DNA of 64,000 bases from Puniceicoccus vermicola. Its GTDB lineage: Bacteria > Verrucomicrobiota > Verrucomicrobiia > Opitutales > Puniceicoccaceae. The stretch spans positions 1 to 64,000 of the forward strand of contig NZ_JACHVA010000040.1 in assembly GCF_014230055.1 (NCBI RefSeq). Direction: 5' to 3'. Position numbers and translations under genes: made by a program. The notes under the pieces were generated by a model that worked only from the letters and a program-made list of their open reading frames with translations, ran no database searches and had not been told where the DNA came from. Shown in pieces: positions 1-8,009 of this stretch (the stretch's first letter is position 1; every line of letters starts with the position of its first letter).

Positions 1-1166
1 AGGAAGTCGTTGAAGTTGAGTTGGTTAGATAATTGAGTTTCGTCAAAATTTGTGAAGGATTCTGTAAATAGCTGATTGATATGAACTTTCTGAAAAGCGT
101 TAACACTCAGAACTTGCAGAATCCGGGTCAAACTGTGGTCGAGGCAGAGAGTCTTTTTGAGACTGGCGACGAGAAGATAGGTGCAGATGGCGATCCAAAT
201 TTGGGTTCTGACGGCATTGTCCGAGGTTCCGAAGAAGGACTTGATCCGCAGGTTCTGTTTGATCCATTTGAAGAAAAGTTCGATCTGCCAGCGGCTCTTG
301 TAGACCAAGGCGACGGTCAATGCTGGGATGGAAAAATTGTTGGAAAGGAATACCAAGTCCTTGCCAGTCTCCTCGTCGAAGAAACGAACTCGACGCAAAG
401 CAATGGGATATCGTTCCTTGGACAGGGCTCCGCTCAGACCGATTGTTTGATCGCTGCGCAGACCTGTGATTTTGGCAACTCTGCGGGACTCCCGGACATA
501 GCAGTCGAGGTTGCGTTTGGCACGGATAACGAAGAACGCTCCGGCCTGGCTGAGGCCGAAGAGTCGACCGAAGTCGAGGTATCCACGATCCATTACATAG
601 ATCGTTCCGGGAGAGACTGGCATTCGGTCGAGGAAAGACACATCGTGTTCCCGTCCCTTCGTAACGTCGATGAACAGCGGGATAGAGCCTTGAAGTTCGA
701 ACTGCGTGTGGATCTTTACCGCCGCTTTCGTGGAACGAAAGTCCGCCCAAGGGAAGAGAGTCAGGCAAAGATCGATGGTGCTCGAATCGACCGCGACGAC
801 CATGCCATCGAGACCCATCGGGTTCGTCTCGCCTGCCTAAAGTCTCCGCGTCCTTCGAATGAGGATATGAGCCATGGCTTCGTAGACGCGCCAGTCCCTC
901 CATTGGTTGGCATATGCCAAATTGGTGCGGGTAATGTTGCCGCGAAACCCCATCGCGTAAGCGTTTTGATTCCCGCGCAAACAAGCCTCGATCTCGCGCA
1001 ACCCCTCCCGGTAAGTCAACTGGGCAAAGACCATGGCAAGGAATTGGTCGCGTGCGGTAAATCCGCGACTGCTCTTGGGCATCGGGTAAAGCTTGATGCA
1101 TCGGTCGAACTCCTTCCGGTCCAAGCCATCGGTAATCTGAGTAAAAACGAGCCTGCCAGCGTTCAT
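1..1166 (-). pseudogene. IS4-family transposase interrupted by an amber codon, truncated by the window edge
   Basis: The protein starts at MNAGRLVFTQITDGL (1166) with the N-terminal domain usual in IS4-family transposases of the DUF4372 type. The frame then meets a TAG at 837-839 and, without any shift, continues into the catalytic domain. DDE landmarks are visible: VAVDSSTIDLCL (first Asp), VMDRGYLDF (second Asp) and YKSRWQIELFFKWIKQ (catalytic Glu region). The frame stays open to base 1, where NQLNFNDF resembles the family's usual C-terminus, so only a few residues lie outside. The stop probably replaces a Tyr codon. The copy should be inactive unless the codon is read through. Longer frames in other registers across this region are shadows. 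Confidence 0.85.
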
Positions 1167-1292
1167 CCGTTATTGAGAACGAATGCGACGGAAGGTCGCC
1201 AGCCGATTCAAATGCGTGACAACCTTTATCCTGTGTAAGACTCTTCAAATGAATCACTTGGAAAAATCGAAACCCCTCTTAACTGGACACTA
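1..1292 (-). mobile_element. Partial IS4-family insertion sequence (right part)
   Basis: This is the element carrying the broken transposase. The transposase start lies at 1166, and the element probably ends about 100-130 bp upstream, near the AT-rich switch at 1280-1295 (AACTGGACACTAGTG). The other end lies before base 1, so inverted repeats and target duplication cannot be compared. The outer boundary is a guess from the composition change and the usual short leader of such elements. Confidence 0.5.
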
Positions 1293-1295
1293 GTG

Positions 1296-1760
1296 ATATT
1301 ATAATATAAACTATTAGCGAATTTCTAGATTAATGGATGCCGATTTTTGCGAACAGAGACCAACCCTGGAATCAAGGTTTGGAAGTCCGAAGCCGATTTC
1401 GTTTCATCCGGGAGAGCCGAAATATTGAATGTGAACTCGTAAAAGAATCTCTAATTCTTCCTATCTTTCATAGATGCGAGAAACAACATTCAAAGATGAG
1501 GCAATTATACCTATCCCCGACAATCTGAGCTTCCATCCACACTCATTCTTTTTCTACCGCAAAAGTCCCGATGCCCCATCTAAAGATGGCTGGGACAGTT
1601 TCCTCTCCGGGATCCCAGGAGACGGATTGGGCGATCCTGATGACTCGCGCAGGCTGGCAGCCTATGTTACTTTTCGGAGGCTGGGGCCATCGATGCTGAC
1701 TCGTTGACAACTCAAACTCTCGCGTTGCAGCGGGGACTCTCCTCCGGCACGCTGAACTCA
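1296..1760. other. Intergenic stretch between the IS remnant and the first intact gene
   Basis: This is about 465 bp with no convincing gene. Short frames at 1337-1528 and 1474-1707 lack family resemblance, and the second runs through a repeat. The first 150 bp are AT-rich and the rest is closer to genome average. A degenerate copy of the AGGCTGGCAGCCT palindrome sits at 1649-1665. No clear sigma-70 promoter or ribosome site was found for the downstream gene. Confidence 0.5.
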
Positions 1761-2861
1761 ATGCAGGACGACCCACATCTCGACGAGCTCCAGACCACCC
1801 GTAAGAAGCCGATTTATCCGCTCAAGGATGGGCTGCGGTCTTACATGATCCGACACGGGCGGGAGATGGAACTTCCGGTCACCTATGAGGAACTGCTGGA
1901 CTACTCCGTCTCGGTACCGCTCCGGGACGCCGATGGCAACGACACGCTCTGGGAAACGGTCGCCTACCCGCAACCGGAGATGAGCCGCATCGCCAAGGCC
2001 CTGACTCAGATTTACGGTCTGCTCAAGACCAACGGAGATTGGTCGGCGGTCGATCACCTCTACATGGACCGGATCGATTTCTGCACTTTCGGCAATTCGC
2101 ACCCTTTCCGGATTCGCATCGTCAACGTCCACAACGACAACCCCGACTACTACTACATCAAGAAGGCCGATGCCTCCCGGGTCTACGGACTGGAGCTGGA
2201 ACACCTGCTCTCCCCGAACCGGATGCACTACATGACTTATCAGCAGACGCTGGTCGAGGAGCACGTGATCGGCATCCCGGGGGACGTCTTCATCAACGAG
2301 TGGCTCGACAACCCACAGATCAGCCGCATTCGTCTGGCGAAGGAGCTGGTGAAGTTCAACGAACGCTGTTTTCTGCGTCTCCTCGGCGACATGCGATCCT
2401 ACAACTTCGTCGTCGACATCACCCCCGACTTTGAGAGCTTCCAGCTTCGCATCCGTCCGATGGACTTTGACCAGCAGAGCTACCAGGGACGGAAGCACGT
2501 CTACCTCCCCCAGTTCTTCAAAAGCAACAACGCCCTCGTCTTTTTCTGCCTCAACAATCTCATCAAGGAAACGGCCTATCAGTATCAGCTGGAAGAGCAC
2601 GCCATGATGACCCGCCGCATCAATCTCATTCACCAGCGTCTCCGAATGCTCCTCGCCGAGATGTCGGACGACGTCATCTCAGAACCGGAGAACGTCGAGC
2701 AGTTGAAGCACGAACTCGCTGACCACCACGAACGGAAAGATTTCCTCAAAGCCAACAGCATGGGGGAAATCGTTCGCGAGAGCCTTCATACCATTCTCGA
2801 CCGCAGCGTCGTCCCTGCGGACAAAGGCTCGCCCTTGCGGTTGGATTTGGAGGGATCGTAA
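1761..2861 (+). CDS. Conserved hypothetical protein, 366 aa, function unknown
   Basis: I do not recognise a named domain. The protein is soluble in appearance (no signal peptide or membrane helix), acidic, and rich in aromatic and charged residues. Notable stretches are KKPIYPLKDGLRSYMIRHGR near the start, NDNPDYYYIKKADASRVYGL and LRIRPMDFDQQSYQGRKHVY. The combination of an Arg/His-rich start, repeated KK/RR and conserved Asp-Phe-Asp hints at a nucleotide or phosphate-handling enzyme, but that is speculation. I chose ATG 1761 (MQDDPHLDEL). A TTG at 1704 would add 19 residues, but they look like random sequence and have no ribosome site. It is monocistronic and is followed by 293 bp carrying a REP-like palindrome. 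Confidence 0.7.
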   Translation: MQDDPHLDELQTTRKKPIYPLKDGLRSYMIRHGREMELPVTYEELLDYSVSVPLRDADGNDTLWETVAYPQPEMSRIAKALTQIYGLLKTNGDWSAVDHLYMDRIDFCTFGNSHPFRIRIVNVHNDNPDYYYIKKADASRVYGLELEHLLSPNRMHYMTYQQTLVEEHVIGIPGDVFINEWLDNPQISRIRLAKELVKFNERCFLRLLGDMRSYNFVVDITPDFESFQLRIRPMDFDQQSYQGRKHVYLPQFFKSNNALVFFCLNNLIKETAYQYQLEEHAMMTRRINLIHQRLRMLLAEMSDDVISEPENVEQLKHELADHHERKDFLKANSMGEIVRESLHTILDRSVVPADKGSPLRLDLEGS

Positions 2862-3013
2862 GGGATTTCCGGTGCCGTCCACCGATCCGGCGGGATGCGG
2901 CTTGGGCCAAGCCGCGCAACCTCGAAGGAAAGACTTCACTGCTAGGCCTACGAGGCTTGGCGCTTTCTTTAAATTTCTCGGAAAAAGAAGACCCATCGGC
3001 CGTCCCCATGTCC

Positions 3014-3032
3014 CACAGGCTGCCAGCCTGTG
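3014..3032. repeat. REP-like palindrome CACAGGCTGCCAGCCTGTG
   Basis: This is a perfect 9-bp stem around one central base. The same palindrome occurs at 5470-5488 and 5706-5724, with a degenerate copy at 1649-1665. All copies are intergenic, within 4.1 kb. It lies in the 293-bp gap between the 366-aa hypothetical gene and the helicase gene and has no T-run, so it is a repeat unit rather than a classical terminator. Confidence 0.8.
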
Positions 3033-3154
3033 TCTCCAGTTCGGCCTCAAAGCATCGATCGCAGCAGAAGCGGAGCGCTGCAATCCACCATCTGGGCCCA
3101 CCCGAGAAAATCGCTCTCGCCATTGACGGGAAGGCTTTCCGAAAATGAAGCCGC

Positions 3155-5464
3155 ATGAAGATTGATCCTGAAACCCAGACCGTGATGCTCGGCGTTCGCG
3201 AACTCAGTGAGTTCGAGATCTGCCAGCGTTCTTCCGGACGGGGAGCGGGCCGATGGCGGTTGGAAGCTGGGCGGACTTGGCACCAGACGATTCAAGGGGA
3301 GTCTCAGGAAGAGTTTGATCGGGAGAAGTCGATTTCCGGGCGAATCGAACGCGGGGGATGGTCGATTCAGATCGACGGTCGCTGCGACCTGTTCCGCCTC
3401 GACGAAGCTGGTTTACCAGTTTTTGGCGAGATCAAGACGGTCACCGACCCCCTCCCGCTTCCGGCTTCTGAGTTGCGCGCGCGGTTTCCCGCCTACTTCC
3501 GTCAGCTGGCCTGTTACTCGCTCCTCGCAGGCGAATCTTACAATCTGGCCAAGTCGTTTCTTCTCTTCCTAAACATCGATACAGAAATCCGCCAGACGGT
3601 CGCACTGGGTCCGGAAGATCTCGAGAGTCTCGAAACGCATCTCGATTCGCTGGTCGAATTCCTGCAGTTCACAGCCGAACAAACCGCTTCGCGCGTGCAG
3701 CTCGAATGGAACAGCTTCCGGGCTCATCCCCGCGCTGGACAGGTGCAGGCCTCTGAAGATCTGGCCTGCGCAGAAAAGACTCATCGAGTCGTTGGTTTTC
3801 AAGCACAGACGGGGTTTGGAAAGACCCGGATCGTTCTCGAGCATGCCCTCGAAGCCATCCGAGCCGGGAAGGCGGACCGTATTCTCTATCTCACCGGGAA
3901 GATCAGCGGGCAGGAACAGGCGTGCACGGAGGCCCGTCAGCTCTTTCCGGACTCCCAAGGGCTCCGATCGTTCCGGATGCGAAATCACCGGGAGCACTGG
4001 GCAGCCTGCCCGCTGGATGGGTGCCTCCAGGATAAATGTGCGCCCCCCGCCGAAGAGCGCTCAGCCCTTCCGGTCGCCGAACTCATTCGACACCCGGGAC
4101 ATGCCGAGGAGGCTTGGGATGGGATCCGCGAGCTTGCCGAGAATTTCCATCATTGCCCCTACTCTCTCTCCCGCGGGCTACTCCCCTTTTCAGATCTCTG
4201 GATCGCCGACTACAACTACCTGTTCTCCCCCTCCTCCCGACATATTTTCCTCGAGCAGCCCGGCTTCGATCCGGCTCGCACCTGGCTCCTCATCGACGAG
4301 GCTCACAATCTCCCCGACCGCACCAGTTCGGCCCTCGGGGGACGGCTTGACACACGGCTACTTCAAAACGCCGCCGAGGATCTTCGGGAGTTTCGCACTG
4401 ACAACACCTTGAAAGCCACTCTCCGGGAGATCGCGCGCGAGATCGAAAATCTTCATCCCGACCGGATGGTGGACTCGGCGACTCTTTTTGTCTTCACCGA
4501 CCTGTTCGAGACGGCTTCGGATTCCCTAGCCAATAGCCCACTCCCATGGAGAGAGCTGACCGGTGACACCGTTTCAACCCTGCAGGCGCTGGAGTCCGCG
4601 CTTTTTCTGCTCGAACGGGAGGAACTTCATCCGCTTCTCTGGTCGCCGAGTCCGGGTCGGCTCGAATGGCTACCGCTCGAAGTCGGTCCCTGGATTGCGG
4701 AGACGCTTTCCGGCTTCGCCCAATCCGTATTCTTCTCCGCAACCCTGGATCCCTTCCCCTCCTTCGTCTCCAATTTCGGGCTCACGGAAGAGCAATGCCA
4801 ACTCGTGCGGGCCGAAGCCGACGGGACCCACCGCTTCCGCACCGCCATCGACACCCGGGTGCAAACGACTTTGCGCGAGCGCAAACGCAACGCTTCCCGC
4901 ACCACCGAGACTCTCCGCGATCTGGCCGAATCGAGCGGCGGATGCGTGGCCGCGTTTTTTCCTTCGTTTGAATACGCCGAAACCATCCAGACCTATCTCG
5001 AAGCCATCGCTCCCCACCTCCGCAGCGTTCTTCAACCCCGCGACCTCAACGCCAACGAGCGGGAGGAATTCGCCCGCACAGCGCCCCTTTCCCACGATGT
5101 TCTCTTTCTGATGCTCGGCGGGAGCTTTGCCGAAGCAGTCGACGCCTTCGGCGGAATCGTCGAAACGGCCATGATCATCGGCCCGGGTCTTCCCGAGCTC
5201 TCCACCCTCAACCGCATCCGCATGGACGCCTACCCGAACCGGGAGGAAGGTTTCCACGAAGTCTGCCGCATTCCGGGTATGCGCCGCGTCAACCAAGCGA
5301 TCGGACGACTCGTCCGCAGCCTCGAGCACCGCGCCACGGTCCTCCTCCACGACCGCCGTTTTCTCGAGCCGGAATACCACGACCTCCTTCGAAAAGATCT
5401 CGGCGAAATTGCAACCATCCGCAACGAGGGCGATTGGCAGGACTGGATCGGCGGAGCGGGTTAG
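3155..5464 (+). CDS. RecB-type nuclease fused to an XPD/DinG-like iron-sulfur helicase
   Basis: This 769-aa protein is predicted to unwind and cut DNA during repair. Residues 1-130 carry a PD-(D/E)XK nuclease of the RecB/Cas4 type: His43, D78 in IDGRCDLF, E92 and K94 in GEIKT, and Q117/Y121 in RQLACY. The helicase follows with Walker A AQTGFGKT (217-224), four cysteines placed as in the XPD iron-sulfur domain (C285, C290, C295, C334), the DEAH box (381-384) and motif VI QAIGRLVRS near the C-terminus. The motif layout supports a 5'-3' SF2 helicase of the Rad3/DinG group. ATG 3155 has only a weak upstream purine stretch. It stands alone between two repeat-rich gaps. An alternative reading is a DinG paralog whose nuclease half is only structural. 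Confidence 0.88.
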   Translation: MKIDPETQTVMLGVRELSEFEICQRSSGRGAGRWRLEAGRTWHQTIQGESQEEFDREKSISGRIERGGWSIQIDGRCDLFRLDEAGLPVFGEIKTVTDPLPLPASELRARFPAYFRQLACYSLLAGESYNLAKSFLLFLNIDTEIRQTVALGPEDLESLETHLDSLVEFLQFTAEQTASRVQLEWNSFRAHPRAGQVQASEDLACAEKTHRVVGFQAQTGFGKTRIVLEHALEAIRAGKADRILYLTGKISGQEQACTEARQLFPDSQGLRSFRMRNHREHWAACPLDGCLQDKCAPPAEERSALPVAELIRHPGHAEEAWDGIRELAENFHHCPYSLSRGLLPFSDLWIADYNYLFSPSSRHIFLEQPGFDPARTWLLIDEAHNLPDRTSSALGGRLDTRLLQNAAEDLREFRTDNTLKATLREIAREIENLHPDRMVDSATLFVFTDLFETASDSLANSPLPWRELTGDTVSTLQALESALFLLEREELHPLLWSPSPGRLEWLPLEVGPWIAETLSGFAQSVFFSATLDPFPSFVSNFGLTEEQCQLVRAEADGTHRFRTAIDTRVQTTLRERKRNASRTTETLRDLAESSGGCVAAFFPSFEYAETIQTYLEAIAPHLRSVLQPRDLNANEREEFARTAPLSHDVLFLMLGGSFAEAVDAFGGIVETAMIIGPGLPELSTLNRIRMDAYPNREEGFHEVCRIPGMRRVNQAIGRLVRSLEHRATVLLHDRRFLEPEYHDLLRKDLGEIATIRNEGDWQDWIGGAG

Positions 5465-5465
5465 T

Positions 5466-5728
5466 GTACCACAGGCTGCCAGCCTGTGAGATGTTGAGCC
5501 GGCCTCCCTGATGCGGAGAAGGATGGAATCAGCATCAAGGCAAGGGAGACGGGTTGATCTCTTTGCTGTTTTGGAAACTGGAGGCGGATCGGCTCCTTGC
5601 TTGCATCACTCGGAGAGGGGAGAAGAATCGGACACTTTTGTTTCCCCACGAAGGGTCAGCCTTTGCTGACTACTGGGCAGTCGAATGCGGACGGACTCGG
5701 ACGAGCACAGGCTGGCAGCCTGTGGTAC
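5466..5728. repeat. 263-bp segment bounded by inverted copies of the CACAGGCTG palindrome
   Basis: The left end reads GTACCACAGGCTGCCAGCCT from 5466, and the right end (5706-5728) is its exact reverse complement including the outer GTAC. The two palindromes are therefore in inverted orientation, as in a REPIN or a small non-autonomous element. The interior has no credible gene. A 10-C run (5737-5746) and the widespread motif TCCTGAGCGTGTCGAAGG (5752-5769) follow just outside. The segment starts right after the helicase stop codon. Confidence 0.7.
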
Positions 5729-5775
5729 ATTTTAAGCCCCCCCCCCACTCGTCCTGAGCGTGTCGAAGGGCTACC

Positions 5776-5877
5776 GACTCACCCGCCTTCGCCCTACGGG
5801 ACTACGGCGTGGCATGCCGAACCACTGACTCACCCGCCTTCGCCCTACGGGACTACGGCGTGGCATGCCGACCCACC
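5776..5877. repeat. Tandem duplication of a 51-bp unit
   Basis: Two adjacent copies (5776-5826 and 5827-5877) differ only at their last few bases, and a third begins as GACCCACC and decays. The unit is GC-rich and holds CGCCTTCGCCCTACGGG. It lies upstream of metY and creates an artificial reading frame with a repeated peptide. It looks like a recent slippage or unequal-crossover product. Confidence 0.85.
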
Positions 5878-5960
5878 GACCCACCGCCCCACCGGTATCC
5901 GCCTCATCGAAAACCGCTTTTCCTTTGCACTTGCCCCAAAATTCTTCAGTTTTAGCCGCT

Positions 5961-7265
5961 ATGGAACCCAAAAACCCAGGACTCGGAACCCGCGCTCTTC
6001 ATGCAGGCCAAACGCCTGATCCCATCACCCGTGCCCGCGCGGTACCTCTTCATCAAACGACCAGCTTTGTTTTCAACGATACCGAACAGGCCGCTAACCT
6101 CTTCGGATTGAAGGAGCTCGGTAACATTTACACCCGCCTGAACAACCCGACCAACGACGTTCTCGAGCAACGTCTGGCGGCTCTCGAGGGCGGAACCGGC
6201 GCCTTGGCTCACTCCAGTGGACAGGCTGCGATCACCGACACCGTCCTCAACATTTTGGGAGCCGGAGACCACATGATCGCCGTAGCTCAGCTCTACGGCG
6301 GCACCTACAATCTTTTCCACTACACCCTGCCGAAGCTCGGAATCGAGGTCTCGTTTGTCGACGTCGACGATCCCGACGGCTTCCGCAAGGCTCTGAAGCC
6401 GAACACGAAGCTCTTCTACGGAGAAGGACTCGGCAATCCGCGCCTTAACATTTTCCCATTCGAAGAAGTGGCCGCCATCGCCAAGGAAGCGGGCGTACCC
6501 CTCGTCATCGACAACACGGCCTTGAGCCCCATGCTCAACCGTCCGATCGAATGGGGCACGAACATCGTCGTCCACAGCACCACGAAGTTCATCGGTGGCC
6601 ATGGCACCTCGATCGGAGGCATCGTCGTCGACGGAGGAAACTTTGACTGGGGTTCCGGCAAGTTCCCCGGCTTCACGGAGCCAGACCCGAGCTACCACGG
6701 TCTCGTCCACTGGGATGCCTTCAAGGCTTTTGAACCGCTGGGCGGAGCCAACGTCGCCTTCATCCTGAAGATGCGGCTACAACTGCTCCGCGACATCGGC
6801 GCCTGCCCCAGCCCCTTCAACTCCTGGATGAAGCTGCAGGGTCTGGAAACTCTCCACATCCGCATGGAGCGTCATTGCCAGAATGCCATGAAGGTGGCCG
6901 AATTCCTCGAAGGCCACGACGAAGTGAACTGGGTCAACTACCCCGGCCTGAAATCCAGCCGCTACCACGATCTCGCCAACAAGTATCTCGAACCCGGGAT
7001 GTATGGCGCACTCATCGGCTTCGGCGTCAAGGGCGGTATTGAAGGCGGCAAGAAATTCATCGAGAAGCTCAAGCTTTTCAGCCATCTGGCCAACATCGGC
7101 GATGCGAAATCTCTGGCGATCCATCCGGCGACGACGACTCACAGTCAGCTCACCGCCGAGGAGCAAGAGGCCTCCGGCGTTAGCAACGACTACGTCCGCC
7201 TCTCGGTCGGACTCGAGAACATCGAGGACATCCTAGCCGACATCACCCAAGCTCTGGAAAGCTAA
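5961..7265 (+). CDS. metY: O-acetylhomoserine aminocarboxypropyltransferase (sulfhydrylase)
   Basis: A 434-aa PLP enzyme that makes homocysteine (or methionine) from O-acetylhomoserine and sulfide (or methanethiol) in the cytoplasm. The sequence is typical of the Cys/Met metabolism PLP family: NIYTRLNNPTNDVLEQRLAA, LEGGTGALAHSSGQAA, and the Schiff-base lysine K209 in HSTTKFIGGHG. The length matches MetY rather than the shorter cystathionine enzymes. ATG 5961 (MEPKNPGLGTRALHAGQ) fits the family start; longer versions run into the 51-bp repeat. No methionine-related riboswitch is visible upstream. The gene ends 29 bp before the LysM gene, and the two may be cotranscribed. Confidence 0.93.
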   Translation: MEPKNPGLGTRALHAGQTPDPITRARAVPLHQTTSFVFNDTEQAANLFGLKELGNIYTRLNNPTNDVLEQRLAALEGGTGALAHSSGQAAITDTVLNILGAGDHMIAVAQLYGGTYNLFHYTLPKLGIEVSFVDVDDPDGFRKALKPNTKLFYGEGLGNPRLNIFPFEEVAAIAKEAGVPLVIDNTALSPMLNRPIEWGTNIVVHSTTKFIGGHGTSIGGIVVDGGNFDWGSGKFPGFTEPDPSYHGLVHWDAFKAFEPLGGANVAFILKMRLQLLRDIGACPSPFNSWMKLQGLETLHIRMERHCQNAMKVAEFLEGHDEVNWVNYPGLKSSRYHDLANKYLEPGMYGALIGFGVKGGIEGGKKFIEKLKLFSHLANIGDAKSLAIHPATTTHSQLTAEEQEASGVSNDYVRLSVGLENIEDILADITQALES

Positions 7266-7294
7266 TCGCAACGGAGAGGAGCCTTCTTTCTCTT

Positions 7295-7996
7295 ATGCCT
7301 ATCGTTGAACCTCGTTTTGGCCGGTCGAGCCACTCCCCGTGTGCGGGGTTTGGCTCACTGGCCCTGTGGATCGGCATTTGGGCGATCGTGATCAGCCTGA
7401 TCTGCCTCTACCTCGGGATCGACGCCCGCAATGTCGCTCAGGATTCCCAGCGACGCATGGCGCGGAATGTCGAACTCCTCGACGAGAGCCGCACCAAGAT
7501 CGAATCGCTGGAGACGGAGATCCGGGAGTTTCTCCGGCTTACAGAGCAACGGCTGAATGACATGTCGTTCACGGTTGAACAGAACCAGACCCGGATAAAG
7601 ACCAACGCGATTCAACTCGGATCGACCCGCAAGGTGGCCTCCGAGTTGATTGAAGGGCTGACTTCGCAGAAAGAGGCCATCACCGAATTGGCGACCCGTA
7701 TCCCGGCAATTCCTGAAGGCGTGCAAACCGAGCGGACCCGGCCCCCACGGCCGACGCCCTCTCCGACAGCCCGCACCCAGCCAGAGGGCGCGAACACCGG
7801 TTCGAGCACACAACAACAGACAGCCGCCCCGAAACCGGCTCCGAAGCCTCGGGCCACCTACACGGTGAAGTCTGGCGATACGCTGGTGGACATTGCCCGC
7901 CGCAAGAATTTGAGCGTCCCCGACCTCTTGGATGCCAATCCCGATATCGATCCAAACGTGATCCGCGTCGGACAGAAATTGAATCTACCCGAATAA
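7295..7996 (+). CDS. Membrane-anchored coiled-coil protein with C-terminal LysM domain
   Basis: A 233-aa protein with one N-terminal membrane helix (about residues 20-42, [20 protein letters not shown]), a heptad-rich coiled coil (about 50-140), a Pro/Thr/Gln-rich linker and a final LysM motif starting [20 protein letters not shown]. It is probably inner-membrane tethered with LysM reaching the peptidoglycan, possibly a cell-wall or division scaffold. A purine-rich GGAGAGGAG lies 14-15 bp upstream, a rather long spacing. It sits between metY and leuS, which gives no functional clue. Confidence 0.85.
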   Translation: MPIVEPRFGRSSHSPCAGFGSLALWIGIWAIVISLICLYLGIDARNVAQDSQRRMARNVELLDESRTKIESLETEIREFLRLTEQRLNDMSFTVEQNQTRIKTNAIQLGSTRKVASELIEGLTSQKEAITELATRIPAIPEGVQTERTRPPRPTPSPTARTQPEGANTGSSTQQQTAAPKPAPKPRATYTVKSGDTLVDIARRKNLSVPDLLDANPDIDPNVIRVGQKLNLPE

Positions 7997-8009
7997 ATTC
8001 GGCCGTACC

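Noticed and set aside
81-1257. Two 385-aa open frames, one on each strand, covering the transposase region
   Set aside because: Neither resembles a protein family. The transposase motifs lie in a third frame (minus strand) broken only by one TAG.
1474-1707. Possible small gene of 77 codons before the first intact gene
   Set aside because: No family resemblance, no ribosome site, and it runs through a REP-like palindrome.
5878-5960. Methionine-related riboswitch (SAM or SAH type) ahead of metY
   Set aside because: No conserved core or long paired leader could be found; the gap is short and repeat-filled.
5597-6019. Possible 140-aa gene upstream of metY
   Set aside because: It contains the 51-bp tandem repeat translated twice and overlaps the real metY start.
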